NCBI RefSeq assembly: GCF_024435075.2
Contig: NZ_JAMZEG020000002.1
Coordinates: 821,501 to 885,500, forward strand
From: Marinomonas maritima
GTDB lineage: Bacteria > Pseudomonadota > Gammaproteobacteria > Pseudomonadales > Marinomonadaceae
Reading direction: 5' to 3'
Length of the DNA: 64,000 nucleotides
Part shown: positions 33,016 through 43,372 of the stretch, in pieces
Layout: each line of letters opens with the position of its first letter
How positions within the stretch are numbered: the first letter of the stretch is position 1
Made by a program: the position numbers and the translations under genes
The notes under the pieces: generated by a model
What the model saw: only the letters and a program-made list of their open reading frames with translations
What the model was told of the DNA's origin: nothing
Database searches by the model: none

Positions 33016-36000
33016 TCAGACTCTGTCGTCTTCTGGATCGTAACCAAGATTTGGTGCCAACCAGCGCTCCACATCATCTTTGCTCATTCCTTTACGCTCA
33101 GCATAACTGTCTACTTGATCAGGACCAATTTTACCAACACCAAAATACGTTGCATCAGGGTGAGCAAAGTACCAGCCACTAACGGCTGCAGTGGGTAGCA
33201 TGGCAAAGCTTTCAGTAATGTTCATATCAATGTTGTTCTTAACATCTAAAAGCGTCCACAATTTTGCTTTTTCGGTGTGATCCGGACAAGCAGGATAGCC
33301 AGGAGCAGGACGAATTCCTTGGTATTTTTCTTTGATTAACTGCTCATTAGTCAGGTCTTCTGTCGCAGCATACCCCCAAATTTCTTTACGGACCTTTTCA
33401 TGTAAATACTCCGCGGTTGCTTCAGCCAAACGATCTGCCACCGCTTTAATCATGATGGCGTTATAATCGTCATAATCCGCTTCATATTTCGCAACAAGAG
33501 GGTCAATGCCAAAGCCAGCTGCACAAGCGAATGCTCCCATATAATCCGGAATGCCACTGTCTTTTGGTGCGACGAAGTCAGCCAAGCTATGATTATATTT
33601 CCCTGGTGCCGTGAGTTCATTTTGGATGCGTAGGAATGATAGTTTTTCAATAACGTCAGTACGAGACTCATCCGCATAAATCTCGATGTCATCGTCGTTC
33701 ACTTGGTGTGCAGGAAACACACCCACAACCGCTCGTGCTTGCAAACATTTTGTTGCAATTACTTCATCAAGCATTTCCAGTGCATCGGCAAAAACACGGG
33801 TGGCTTCAACCCCAACAACTTCGTCAGTAAGAATGCGAGGGTAAGCTCCGGCCAACTCCCATGTTTGGAAAAACGGCGTCCAATCAATGTATTTTTTGAC
33901 AACATCGAAATCGATATCTTTTTCAGTGAGCACAGTCAATCCGACTTTTTTAGGTGTCACAACAGCCTTAGAAAACTCGATTGGCGCTTTGTTTAAACGC
34001 GCCTTACTTAAAGAAACGCGACGGCCAGCCTTGACTCGATCTTTATAACGGATACGCGTTTTTTCATAATCTGCTTTTATCTCATCTACAAATTTCTGAC
34101 GACGTTCCTTGTCTTTGCTTAGTAGCGCACTTGCCACACCAACACTACGAGATGCATTGGTCACATGAACGACTTGATTACGTTTGTAATTTTGTTCAAT
34201 TTTGACAGCGGTATGTGCTTTCGACGTGGTTGCACCGCCTATCATAACGGGCAATTCAAAACCTTGACGCTCCATTTCTTTAGCCACATGAACCATCTCA
34301 TCAAGAGAAGGCGTAATCAGGCCAGACAACCCGATCATGTCCGCGCCTACTTCTTTTGCTGTACGCAAAATTTTCTCAGCCGGTACCATAACGCCCAAGT
34401 CGATGACTTCAAAGTTATTACACTGCAACACAACCCCAACAATGTTTTTACCGATGTCGTGAACATCGCCTTTCACCGTTGCCATGACTATTTTGCCATT
34501 GCTCGATGACCCTGTGTCCATGTTGCGTGCTTTTTCTTCTTCGATATACGGCATCAAAAATGCCACTGCTTTTTTCATTACGCGAGCAGATTTTACGACT
34601 TGAGGTAAGAACATTTTACCTGCGCCAAACAAATCACCAACAACACTCATACCGTCCATTAAAGGCCCTTCGATGACTTCCAAAGGTCGATCAAAGGCTA
34701 GACGAGCCTCTTCTGTATCTTCATCAATAAAGTCGGTAATACCCTTTACAAGAGCATGACTTAAGCGCTCTGAGACCGGCAAGCTACGCCATTCTTGTGT
34801 TTCTTTTTCTGCTACTTCACCTGTTCCTGCGAACTCTCCCGCTATAGCAAGTAAGTTGTCGGTAGCGTCTGGTGTGCGGTTAAGTACAGCGTCTTCAACG
34901 GCATTTCTAAGTTTAATTGGAATGTCTTCATACAAGGCCAATTGGCCTGCATTCACTATGCCCATTGTCATACCTTGCTGGATGGCATGATAAAGAAACA
35001 CGGTGTGAATGGCTTCACGTACAGGATTGTTTCCACGAAATGAAAAAGACACATTCGACACGCCACCAGACACTTTGGCGTAAGGCAATTCCCGAGTAAT
35101 GTCGCCGGTAGCCTCGATAAAATCTAATGCATAGCGATTGTGCTCTTCAATGCCTGTGGCAATCGCAAAAATATTTGGGTCAAAAATAATGTCTTCTGGT
35201 GGAAAACCAACTTCGTCTACCAAAATATGATAGGAGCGACGACAAATATCTATTTTACGAGCACGCGTATCTGCCTGACCATCACTATCAAACGCCATGA
35301 CGATAACCGCCGCACCGTATTTCATTAGCTTACGAGCTTGTTCTTTAAAGTTTTCTTCGCCTTCCTTCATGCTGATGGAGTTCACAACGCCTTTACCTTG
35401 AACCCACTTTAATCCCGCTTCCAGAATTTCCCACTTTGACGAGTCCAACATGATTGGTACGCGAGAGATATCAGGCTCCGACGCGATCAGCTTTAGGAAG
35501 CGCTCCATAGCCGCCTGAGAGTCCAACATGCCTTCATCCATGTTGATGTCGATGATCTGTGCACCGTTTTCAACTTGCTGACGAGCTACGCTCAATGCCG
35601 TGTCAAAATCGCCCTCTTTAATAAGACGTTTAAACATGGCAGAACCCGTCACATTGGTTCGTTCACCAACGTTTACAAACAAATTACTGCCATCGATGTT
35701 AAAAGGTTCTAAACCAGACAGTCGACACGCTTTTTCAATAGTGGGAATAACACGTGGTATGGCATCTGCAAAAGCGGTTGCAAACGTTTCGATATGACTT
35801 GGTGCCGTACCACAACAACCGCCAATAATGTTTAAGAAACCGGCGTCTATCCAACCTTGAATTTCTTCAAGCATCTCATCAGGTGATTCGTCGTATTCAC
35901 CAAAAGCATTTGGCAAGCCAGCATTGGGGTGAGCTGACACATGGGTGTCAGCAATGCGAGACAGCTCTTCTATATATTGGCGTAACTCTTTTGGTCCTAG

Positions 36001-36759
36001 TGCGCAGTTCAAACCGACAGAAATAGGTTTAGCATGCGAAATAGAATTCCAAAACGCTTCAGTCGTTTGCCCTGAAAGCGTTCGGCCTGAGGCATCGGTA
36101 ATGGTGCCAGAAATCATGATGGGATAACGCACACCATTTTTTTCGAAATAGTCCAATACAGCATAAATCGCGGCTTTGGCGTTCAAGGTATCAAATATAG
36201 TTTCAATCAGAATAAGATCAACACCACCCTTGATCAATCCATCGACCGCTGTTGTATATGCCTCAACCAGCTCATCGAAATGTACATTACGAAAGCCTGG
36301 ATCATTTACATCCGGTGAAATAGTGCAAGTACGGCTGGTTGGCCCAACAGCCCCCGCTACAAAACGAGGTTTGTTTGGATCCTTGCGAGTGAACTCATCT
36401 GCGGCTTCACGTGCCAAACGAGCCGATTCAAAATTAAGCTCGTAGCTAAGCGATTCCATACCGTAATCCAGCATGGAAATATAGTTGGCGTTAAAGGTGT
36501 TGGTTTCAATAATGTCCGCGCCAGCGGCAAGATAAGCAGAATAAATGTCTTTAATGATTTTAGGTTGAGTCAGGGACAATAGGTCATTATTGCCTTTTAC
36601 GTCACTGCTCCAATCATCAAAACGATCGCCACGGTAATCCTGCTCTTCTAATTTATACGCTTGGATCATGGTGCCCATGGCGCCATCAAGGATCAATACA
36701 TTTTCAGCTAATCGTTTCTCAATAATAGAATACGAATCGGACTTTACCACTCTCACCAC
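33016..36759 (-). CDS. metH: Cobalamin-dependent methionine synthase
   Basis: The 1247-residue enzyme makes methionine from homocysteine and methyltetrahydrofolate. The modules are in normal order. The homocysteine domain (1-330) has zinc-binding Cys in VGLNCALGP and GGCCGT, and the folate domain (about 345-620) shows FVNVGERTNVTGSAMF. The cobalamin domain has the cobalt-ligand motif DVHDIGKN (His near 767), and the C-terminal AdoMet activation domain contains GYPACPDH. No cobalamin riboswitch is recognised upstream. The length is slightly above E. coli MetH (1227). Confidence 0.97.
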   Translation of the reverse strand: MVRVVKSDSYSIIEKRLAENVLILDGAMGTMIQAYKLEEQDYRGDRFDDWSSDVKGNNDLLSLTQPKIIKDIYSAYLAAGADIIETNTFNANYISMLDYGMESLSYELNFESARLAREAADEFTRKDPNKPRFVAGAVGPTSRTCTISPDVNDPGFRNVHFDELVEAYTTAVDGLIKGGVDLILIETIFDTLNAKAAIYAVLDYFEKNGVRYPIMISGTITDASGRTLSGQTTEAFWNSISHAKPISVGLNCALGPKELRQYIEELSRIADTHVSAHPNAGLPNAFGEYDESPDEMLEEIQGWIDAGFLNIIGGCCGTAPSHIETFATAFADAIPRVIPTIEKACRLSGLEPFNIDGSNLFVNVGERTNVTGSAMFKRLIKEGDFDTALSVARQQVENGAQIIDINMDEGMLDSQAAMERFLKLIASEPDISRVPIMLDSSKWEILEAGLKWVQGKGVVNSISMKEGEENFKEQARKLMKYGAAVIVMAFDSDGQADTRARKIDICRRSYHILVDEVGFPPEDIIFDPNIFAIATGIEEHNRYALDFIEATGDITRELPYAKVSGGVSNVSFSFRGNNPVREAIHTVFLYHAIQQGMTMGIVNAGQLALYEDIPIKLRNAVEDAVLNRTPDATDNLLAIAGEFAGTGEVAEKETQEWRSLPVSERLSHALVKGITDFIDEDTEEARLAFDRPLEVIEGPLMDGMSVVGDLFGAGKMFLPQVVKSARVMKKAVAFLMPYIEEEKARNMDTGSSSNGKIVMATVKGDVHDIGKNIVGVVLQCNNFEVIDLGVMVPAEKILRTAKEVGADMIGLSGLITPSLDEMVHVAKEMERQGFELPVMIGGATTSKAHTAVKIEQNYKRNQVVHVTNASRSVGVASALLSKDKERRQKFVDEIKADYEKTRIRYKDRVKAGRRVSLSKARLNKAPIEFSKAVVTPKKVGLTVLTEKDIDFDVVKKYIDWTPFFQTWELAGAYPRILTDEVVGVEATRVFADALEMLDEVIATKCLQARAVVGVFPAHQVNDDDIEIYADESRTDVIEKLSFLRIQNELTAPGKYNHSLADFVAPKDSGIPDYMGAFACAAGFGIDPLVAKYEADYDDYNAIMIKAVADRLAEATAEYLHEKVRKEIWGYAATEDLTNEQLIKEKYQGIRPAPGYPACPDHTEKAKLWTLLDVKNNIDMNITESFAMLPTAAVSGWYFAHPDATYFGVGKIGPDQVDSYAERKGMSKDDVERWLAPNLGYDPEDDRV

Positions 36760-36853
36760 CTCAAAAAAGAATATGCAGGGGTACTATACCGAAAAGCGAT
36801 TGTTTTGACGTTGAAAAATAGTAATGAGGAGTTGAATGATTCGAGGGAAAGGC

Positions 36854-36878
36854 AGTGCGGAACCAACAGTTCCGCACT
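36854..36878 (-). terminator. Hairpin downstream of the coiled-coil lipoprotein gene
   Basis: AGTGCGGAAC (36854-36863) and GTTCCGCACT (36869-36878) form a 10-bp GC-rich stem with a five-base loop, about 35 bases after the stop at 36915. The minus-strand tail is pyrimidine-rich but not a clean T-run. Confidence 0.6.
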
Positions 36879-36914
36879 TATTCGCTTATTCATAGAGTCT
36901 AAGTATTTATAGCG

Positions 36915-38480
36915 TTACAGCGTATTTTTCGACTTATTAAGACGACCGATAAGAAAACCACCCAACAAGCCCAGTAAAATTGCGCCAACCCAATAACCAT
37001 ATTTTTCAAACAAGTTGGTATTGATCAAGGATAAGGTTTCATTTCCACGGTAAACCTGTCTTTGGATAGATTGGTCTTCGAAATTAATTTGCTGACTGAC
37101 AAATAAGCTGAGTTGCGCTACAGGCTTTTCATTTAAACCCGATACCCGCCAACGCCACTGCAAACGTCCATCTTGAACCACTGCCGTTGCAAGCCGATCA
37201 CTAATAATATTGATATCACTGTCTGTTACTAGTTCAGCTTGATACGTTTGACCTGAGAGGGAGGGCTGAACGTCAGCCGACACTAAAATTTCAAAATTAT
37301 TATGCAGTGCCATTTCATTAGGAAGCTGCCACGTCACATTCTGAAGTGTTGAGCTCAACTGCAACTGGAAAGACGCGATCGCGGCCGCTAACGAAATGTC
37401 GTTGTTTTCTTTCGATTCTAACATCTGTTTCGTGCTGCCCAGCCGAGCAGACAGTGCACTCAGTTCAGCTTGGCTCGCCGCAAGCTCTGCTCCAGCGGCG
37501 TTAAGTTGAGACGATAATGCCGCATTGTCTTGCTGAGCTTGAGCCAGTTTATCGTCAAGCTCTTTCCAGCGGGCTTCATAGTCAGCACCTTCATCAAGCG
37601 CCGACTCTAGTTTTAAAACATCACTTTGATATTCTTCAATGATTGTTTTTTGCTCTGCAACCTGCTTCTGTAGGTTTGCTAAGTCCATTCGAATTTGCGT
37701 ATTTTCACGAGTGTAATCAAAAACGGGACGGGGATCGGATAGTGAGCTTGAATCCAAAGGTTCGGGTGATGTATTTGTTTGATTTGAATTATCACGTAAG
37801 GAGCGAATTTCATCCCACAAAACTTGGTGTTGAGCTCTTGCATCAGATAATGCGCCACCTAATATCAAGTTTTCTTTTTTTAGCATGGAGAGTTGTTTTT
37901 GATTCGCTTTATTATCGGCTTCTAAATTGGCGTATTTATTCTGTAACTCGGTATTCTCACTCAATAGAGTAAGGTAACTTTGTTTGAAGCCATCTTGTGA
38001 TGTAGGCATAGATTCTAAACTAGAAACCTGCTGTTTTAATGAGGTGTTTTCATTTTCGAGTTGGTTAATACGACGAGTCAGTAAATCATTATCCAGTTTT
38101 AATGCCGCATAACGTGATTCTAGCGTTTCTCGCGATTTTTTCTGCTCTTCTAATGCGGCTAACGATTCAGCGTTGGACGAAGATTTTTGTAAATCAGCTA
38201 TCGCCCTGTCCTTCTCATTAAGAGACAAATTAAGTAACGAGAGCTGTCTTTCATTGTCAGAAAGTTGCCGCTGGAGAGACTCTATAAGCACTTTCTTTGA
38301 GGCCAATTCCTTATCTAACTCGCTATTACTGGCACTAACAACAGGGCTTTGAGGTGATGTATCGGTATTACTAACTTCTGGCACAATCACAGACGATGTC
38401 TGTTGGCTGGAGGATGTGCTGCAAGCAGACATCATTAGGCCCAAAGTAATAGGAATTAAAATCTTCGAACGGACTTTCAT
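36915..38480 (-). CDS. Coiled-coil lipoprotein with a C-terminal membrane helix, unknown function
   Basis: The 521-residue protein begins with a lipoprotein signal ending LMMSAC. Long coiled-coil stretches follow between about residues 50 and 370 (for example LEEQKKSRETLESRYAAL and LNAAGAELAASQAELSAL). A beta-rich domain lies at about 375-480 (VTWQLPNEMALHNNFEI). A final helix (YWVGAILLGLLGGFLIGRL, about 495-513) looks membrane-spanning. A lipid anchor plus a C-terminal helix suggests a protein tied to the membrane at both ends. I do not recognise the family. Confidence 0.7.
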   Translation of the reverse strand: MKVRSKILIPITLGLMMSACSTSSSQQTSSVIVPEVSNTDTSPQSPVVSASNSELDKELASKKVLIESLQRQLSDNERQLSLLNLSLNEKDRAIADLQKSSSNAESLAALEEQKKSRETLESRYAALKLDNDLLTRRINQLENENTSLKQQVSSLESMPTSQDGFKQSYLTLLSENTELQNKYANLEADNKANQKQLSMLKKENLILGGALSDARAQHQVLWDEIRSLRDNSNQTNTSPEPLDSSSLSDPRPVFDYTRENTQIRMDLANLQKQVAEQKTIIEEYQSDVLKLESALDEGADYEARWKELDDKLAQAQQDNAALSSQLNAAGAELAASQAELSALSARLGSTKQMLESKENNDISLAAAIASFQLQLSSTLQNVTWQLPNEMALHNNFEILVSADVQPSLSGQTYQAELVTDSDINIISDRLATAVVQDGRLQWRWRVSGLNEKPVAQLSLFVSQQINFEDQSIQRQVYRGNETLSLINTNLFEKYGYWVGAILLGLLGGFLIGRLNKSKNTL

Positions 38481-38597
38481 TTTTCGCTCCTTAATAAACT
38501 CAAGGTCGACAATAGGTTATCTCTCTTATGCCAGATTTGAGTATGGAATGCAAAGAACCAGTCAAGATCTTCTCACGAACGATTATTATAGAATCAC

Positions 38598-38631
38598 AAA
38601 AAAAGCCCTCTAGGAAAAGTTCTTAGAGGGC
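38598..38631 (-). terminator. Terminator after pepN
   Basis: GCCCTCTA (38605-38612) and TAGAGGGC (38624-38631) form the core stem. On the minus strand it ends in a run of seven T residues, about 27 bases after the pepN stop. Confidence 0.88.
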
Positions 38632-38657
38632 CTTAGGCGTATTAAGTACGGGATTAT

Positions 38658-41291
38658 TTAAGCAAGACTTTTAGAGACGACCTCATAAACATCTTTAGAT
38701 AATTCTTCCGACAGAATACGCTCCAGTTCCGTTTTCATTTTTACACTTAATTCCGGCTGTAGTTTTTTCCATCGCGTTAGAGGTGTGCAAAGTCTGGATG
38801 CAATTTGCGGATTTCTCTTATTTAATAAAATAATTTGATCGGCCAAAAAGCGATAACCACTTCCATCCTCTTTATGGAAGCCAGACATGCTTTGACCAAA
38901 CCCGCCTAATACAGAGCGTACTTTATTAGGGTTTTTTAAATCAAAAGCAGGATGCTCCATTAGCCCTTTCACTGTTGTCAGCGCTGCATCGTGTTCTTGA
39001 CTCGCGGTCAGCATTAACCATTTATTGACAACTAAAGGCTCATCTTTCCATTGCTCATAAAAAGCAGCTAATAACTCGGCCGCCTTTTCATGCTGTGAAT
39101 TCACGGCGATGGACAGCGCGGAAAACTGATCGGTCATGTTATTAGCCGACTGAAATTGCTCTAAAACAATTCGATGAGCAGTCTCATCTTTTGTTTCAAC
39201 CCAGTAAGATAAGGCCGTGTTTTTCAGCGATCGATGTGCGATGTCTTCCGCTGTCGCCTGGTACTCACCTAAAATACTGTGCTCTCGATAAACGCGCTCA
39301 AAGTCTTCGGCCAACGTATTTGCTAGCTGAGCTTTTAAATATTGGCGCGCTTGTTTAATTGCCGCAGGATAAATAGGATTTGCCAATTCTGAAAGATACG
39401 CTTGGCTTGGCAAAGCCAGCACTAACGCCACCATCGCAGGATCTAAACTTACATCACTTAATAATGCTTTAAATCCATGCGCTAGCTGAGAATTCACCGA
39501 TAAAGTTTCACCGTCAATCGCTTGCTTGATCAGCGTATTTAACTCATTAACGGCCAATTGTTGCGCTGCACTCCAACGATTGAAACCATCAGAATCAGCC
39601 GACATCAATAGCAATAAGTTTGCTGGAGTATAGTCATATCGAAGTTTGACGGGAGCTGAAAAACCTCGTAATAAAGACGGTACAGGACGCGCTTTCAGTC
39701 CGGTAAATTCAAACACTTGTTCGTTAGAAATTAAATGTAAAACATGATCTTCAGAATTCACATTATCGACTGTTGCTGATAACGCGCTCCCTAACTCATC
39801 TAATAAACCAACACGTATAGGAATATGCAATGGTAGCTTGGTTGGTTGGCCCGGCGTTGCTGGTGTATCTTGCTTCATTGTCAAACGATAAGTGCCAGTT
39901 TCTGCATCAAACGTATCCGTCACCGTCACAATCGGTGTACCCGCTTGAGAATACCAGCGCTTGAATTGAGTAAGGTCAACACCAGAAGCATCTTGCATCG
40001 CGGCAACAAAGTCATCGCAGGTCACGGCTTGCCCATCATGACGGTTAAAGTACAGGTCAGATCCAGCGCGGAATTTTTCTTTTCCTAACAAAGTATGGAT
40101 CATACGTACTATTTCAGCGCCCTTTTCATACACCGTTAGCGTATAAAAATTTGAAATTTCGATAAACGAAGCTGGGCGTACCGGATGCGCCATAGGGCCT
40201 GCATCTTCAGCAAACTGCGCGGTTTTAAGGAAGGAAACATCTTCCACCCTTTTGACGGTTTCTGAATGCATATCGGCTGAGAAAGTTTGATCACGGAAAA
40301 CGGTAAAACCTTCTTTCAAACTTAACTGAAACCAATCTCGGCAAGTAACACGATTACCAGACCAGTTATGGAAATATTCATGAGCGACAATCGCTTCTAC
40401 ACGAAGGTAACTATCGTCTGTTGTTGTTTCTGGGCTCGCTAACAAACAAGAAGAGTTAAATATGTTTAACCCTTTGTTCTCCATCGCACCCATATTGAAA
40501 TCATCGACCGCAACGATCATAAAAATATCTAAATCGTACTCACGTCCATAGGCCTCTTCATCCCAACGCATAGAACGCTTAAGCGCTTCCATAGCGTAAT
40601 CCACTTTGTCGATATTATGGGTCTCAGTGAAAATTTGTAGTTTTACCTCACGTTTACTTTGTGTTGTAAATACATCGTTTTTTACTGCAAGATCACCAGC
40701 GACTAAAGCAAAAAGATAAGCGGGTTTAGGGAAAGGGTCATGCCATACAACAAGCGTTTTTCCGTCGTCTGTCTTTCTACGCTCAACTTCATTGCCGTTA
40801 GATAATAAAACAGGATAACGTGATTCGTCTGCAATAATGGTGGTCGTGAATACAGACATCACATCTGGACGATCTAAGTAGTAAGTAATGTGACGAAAAC
40901 CTTCCGCTTCACATTGAGTACAAAACATAGAAGATGAGCGGTATAACCCTTCAAGACGGGTATTATTTTGTGGTTCAAGTAAGGTCTCACAGGTTAAGAC
41001 AAACTTATCTGCGGTGGCCGTAATAATCAGTTTGCCTTCGCTGATTCTGTATTCTTCAGGTGGCAATGAATAATCGTCCATGGCAACACCGATCAACCTC
41101 ACGTCTTCACCACCGTCTAGAACGAGTGGTGCTGTCGATTTTCCAAACGTAGGATTACGTCGCATGTGCAACCGTGACGTCACGATTGTCGTCGCTTCAT
41201 CTAAATCAAATGTCAGTTCGGTTTTATCAATGAGAAAAGGAGGAACTTTATAGTCTTTTAAAAAAATCGCTGAAGGTTGACTCTCTTTCAT
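38658..41291 (-). CDS. pepN: Aminopeptidase N
   Basis: The 877-residue cytoplasmic M1 metallopeptidase removes N-terminal amino acids. The substrate motif GAMENKGLN (about residue 265) and zinc motif HEYFHNWSGNRVTCRDWFQ (about 302), with the downstream KEGFTVFRD Glu, are all present. The length matches E. coli PepN (870). An AGGAGA ribosome site lies just upstream. It ends the nadK-glpG-yeaC-DUF2797 run, an order also known in Pseudomonas. Confidence 0.97.
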   Translation of the reverse strand: MKESQPSAIFLKDYKVPPFLIDKTELTFDLDEATTIVTSRLHMRRNPTFGKSTAPLVLDGGEDVRLIGVAMDDYSLPPEEYRISEGKLIITATADKFVLTCETLLEPQNNTRLEGLYRSSSMFCTQCEAEGFRHITYYLDRPDVMSVFTTTIIADESRYPVLLSNGNEVERRKTDDGKTLVVWHDPFPKPAYLFALVAGDLAVKNDVFTTQSKREVKLQIFTETHNIDKVDYAMEALKRSMRWDEEAYGREYDLDIFMIVAVDDFNMGAMENKGLNIFNSSCLLASPETTTDDSYLRVEAIVAHEYFHNWSGNRVTCRDWFQLSLKEGFTVFRDQTFSADMHSETVKRVEDVSFLKTAQFAEDAGPMAHPVRPASFIEISNFYTLTVYEKGAEIVRMIHTLLGKEKFRAGSDLYFNRHDGQAVTCDDFVAAMQDASGVDLTQFKRWYSQAGTPIVTVTDTFDAETGTYRLTMKQDTPATPGQPTKLPLHIPIRVGLLDELGSALSATVDNVNSEDHVLHLISNEQVFEFTGLKARPVPSLLRGFSAPVKLRYDYTPANLLLLMSADSDGFNRWSAAQQLAVNELNTLIKQAIDGETLSVNSQLAHGFKALLSDVSLDPAMVALVLALPSQAYLSELANPIYPAAIKQARQYLKAQLANTLAEDFERVYREHSILGEYQATAEDIAHRSLKNTALSYWVETKDETAHRIVLEQFQSANNMTDQFSALSIAVNSQHEKAAELLAAFYEQWKDEPLVVNKWLMLTASQEHDAALTTVKGLMEHPAFDLKNPNKVRSVLGGFGQSMSGFHKEDGSGYRFLADQIILLNKRNPQIASRLCTPLTRWKKLQPELSVKMKTELERILSEELSKDVYEVVSKSLA

Positions 41292-41301
41292 GTGGTCTCT
41301 C

Positions 41302-42126
41302 CTAAAATGTCAATGTCGCTTGATAGCCTGTGTACTTACGAATATTGATCACGCCGGTATCGAGTATCCAATATTGGCCTTTTATTCCCATCAAAGTGCC
41401 TTCAATACGTGGCGTTTTTTCTGCGTTAATACTGGTGACTTTGGTGGGGTATTCTAAAACGGGGTAAATAAATTCGTGGGTTTCATTTTCGTCCGATAAG
41501 TCGGTAATGGATTGCAGCCCGAACTCACGCTGAAGGGAATCAAGACCTTCATATAACTGACCAATTAAACGCTCCTGTTCAAACTCAAGATTCATTTCGA
41601 GAGAAATGCCCTTGAGCATATTACGCCAATTTGTTTTGTCAGCCACTTCCGATTTGAATAAGGTTTCAACCAAACCAGACATTCTTCGATTTTGAACTCG
41701 AAATAAGGCTCGTGCTTGCGTGGCTCCTTGATCTATCCATCTGGTTGGCAATTGATCGCCGCGAGTAATACCAACTTTTAAGGCTGAAGAATTGGCCAAA
41801 TAAACATAATGACTTTGCATGCAGTATTGCTCTGCCCATTCAGGTTCACGGCAGGTCCCTAAATGGAAATGGCATTTTTCTGGGCTCATGATACAAACAT
41901 CACAAGCCGCTAATTTTCTAAAACAGTTAAAGCAAAAGCCCTGACTGAAGGATTTTTTAGTGATCTTCCCACAATGGGTACAATGAATGGTGCCATCAAT
42001 ATGTAACGATATTTTTTTGGAGAGAAGTTCGTTAACTGTAACGCGTTCACCGCCCAAATCTAGATAATAGTAAACTTGACCGTCACGCACTTCCGTCGAC
42101 ATCTTTTTAAGGTTACCTTGCAACAT
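41302..42126 (-). CDS. DUF2797 family protein
   Basis: The 274-residue protein has an N-terminal cysteine-rich part with several CxxC-type pairs (CTHCGKITKKSF, CFNCFRKLAACDVC, then CHFHLGTCREPEW), suggesting zinc binding. A central segment, YLANSSALKVGITR, resembles a GIY-YIG-like strand. The function is unknown. The start is ATG 42126, overlapping the stop of the YeaC-like gene as TGATG. It precedes pepN by 10 bases, as in Pseudomonas. Confidence 0.85.
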   Translation of the reverse strand: MLQGNLKKMSTEVRDGQVYYYLDLGGERVTVNELLSKKISLHIDGTIHCTHCGKITKKSFSQGFCFNCFRKLAACDVCIMSPEKCHFHLGTCREPEWAEQYCMQSHYVYLANSSALKVGITRGDQLPTRWIDQGATQARALFRVQNRRMSGLVETLFKSEVADKTNWRNMLKGISLEMNLEFEQERLIGQLYEGLDSLQREFGLQSITDLSDENETHEFIYPVLEYPTKVTSINAEKTPRIEGTLMGIKGQYWILDTGVINIRKYTGYQATLTF

Positions 42127-42407
42127 CAAGCCTGCCCCTCAGGACCATCACCTACCCACTTAATGGTGTCGTGCTCGTCGTTTAGCTTTTTAGCATTACT
42201 GCCTTTGTGGCCTTTAGTCTCAATGTAGCCTACTCGATCTTTTTCCTCTTTATTGCTGTAATCGTAGGTAATAATGGCTTGTAGACACAGATCTGTTTGA
42301 TCTGGCGTTAAACGCGCGCCATTAGGCCATTTCCCGAGTTCAACCGCCTGCTTTAATTTCACGTACACTTCTGGTGACATGTTGTCGATCATTTCTTTAA
42401 AGTTCAT
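42126..42407 (-). CDS. yeaC: DUF1315 family protein (YeaC-like)
   Basis: The 93-residue protein matches YeaC/DUF1315, with NFKEMIDNMSPEVYVKLKQAVELGKWPNG (split in two shorter parts) and DLCLQAIITYD. It is small, soluble and has no known function. The end overlaps DUF2797. It belongs to the conserved glpG-yeaC-DUF2797-pepN order. Confidence 0.85.
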   Translation of the reverse strand: MNFKEMIDNMSPEVYVKLKQAVELGKWPNGARLTPDQTDLCLQAIITYDYSNKEEKDRVGYIETKGHKGSNAKKLNDEHDTIKWVGDGPEGQA

Positions 42408-42444
42408 TTATTTTCTCTTTACGTTCAAACAGACTGCTGTTTAA

Positions 42445-43314
42445 TTAGTATTGGCGATGTTTGGTTGCGATCCAATAGACAACACCCAGCACTAGACCGG
42501 TTAATAAGCCAATGCTATGAGCCGTGTTAGCGATACTTCCTAGCCCTAACATTTCGGGAAAAGGGGTATAACCTACGGCCAACCAAACAATAAAAAAGAT
42601 CATTAATTGCTTACTAATGATAATAGGCCAACGTTTATTTAAAAGTGGCAATAACCAAGCAAAACCAATGACACCATAGACCACGCCAGATAAGCCTCCA
42701 AAAAGAGGATAACCACTTATTTCGTACTGTAAAACGTTGCTCATGACCGCAATAATTAAGACACCAACACTCCAAATAATAGAGCCTAGTTGACGCTCTA
42801 TTCTTCTACCAATGTCCCAAATCCATAAGGTGTTAAAAACAATATGAAGCACACTAAAGTGCAGCAGCGTAGGTGTAAAAAGACGCCAGTATTCACCTTT
42901 AGAAAAAACTTCAGATAGAGTATAAAAATAAATATGACCATTCTTTATATCGAATGGCGTAATAGACAAGTAGCCAACCATAGTGAAATCTGAGCCAAGT
43001 TTGGTGACCACAGCAATAAGCAAAGTGGCGATCAACAGCCCTGCTGTGACAGGCGCTAACGCAAGTTGAGTAAAGATACGGCTTTTCGAAACCGGGCTAG
43101 ATGTCAGCACAGGACGAGTTTGTTCTAACAAAGATGGGTCATCCTTCCAAATGGCCATAAGCTGATCAACCGTCGGACGCTGGCTTGGGTCCAACACCCA
43201 CAACTCATTATGGCCTTGTTCAGAAATAATCTGATGAGCTACCTTATGGTGCCATAAGGCTTCGGTTAACCCCTTAGGGTCTTCTGCTTCTTTGAATTGA
43301 TAAACAAAATACAT
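42445..43314 (-). CDS. glpG: Rhomboid-family intramembrane serine protease (GlpG-like)
   Basis: The 289-residue protein has an N-terminal cytoplasmic domain (about 1-70) and six or so membrane helices. The catalytic Ser209 is in GGLSGVVYG, and the catalytic His is in AHSIGLLTGLVLG near 265. The oxyanion-loop segment HFSVLHIVFNTLWIWDIGRRIE near 150-171 has the conserved His and Asn. Rhomboids cut membrane proteins inside the bilayer. The gene is 58 bases after nadK. Confidence 0.93.
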   Translation of the reverse strand: MYFVYQFKEAEDPKGLTEALWHHKVAHQIISEQGHNELWVLDPSQRPTVDQLMAIWKDDPSLLEQTRPVLTSSPVSKSRIFTQLALAPVTAGLLIATLLIAVVTKLGSDFTMVGYLSITPFDIKNGHIYFYTLSEVFSKGEYWRLFTPTLLHFSVLHIVFNTLWIWDIGRRIERQLGSIIWSVGVLIIAVMSNVLQYEISGYPLFGGLSGVVYGVIGFAWLLPLLNKRWPIIISKQLMIFFIVWLAVGYTPFPEMLGLGSIANTAHSIGLLTGLVLGVVYWIATKHRQY

Positions 43315-43372
43315 GGAGCCCTAAAGGGAATACCTTCTTAAGATGATAAAAACCTTAACCGCAAAATATGGA

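Noticed and set aside
34165..34509. Open frame opposite metH
   Set aside because: It lies fully inside the conserved MetH cobalamin domain in reverse and encodes nothing recognisable.
36760..36914. Cobalamin riboswitch before metH
   Set aside because: I looked for the conserved B12-box-like core and saw none; the hairpin at 36854-36878 belongs to the upstream gene's end.
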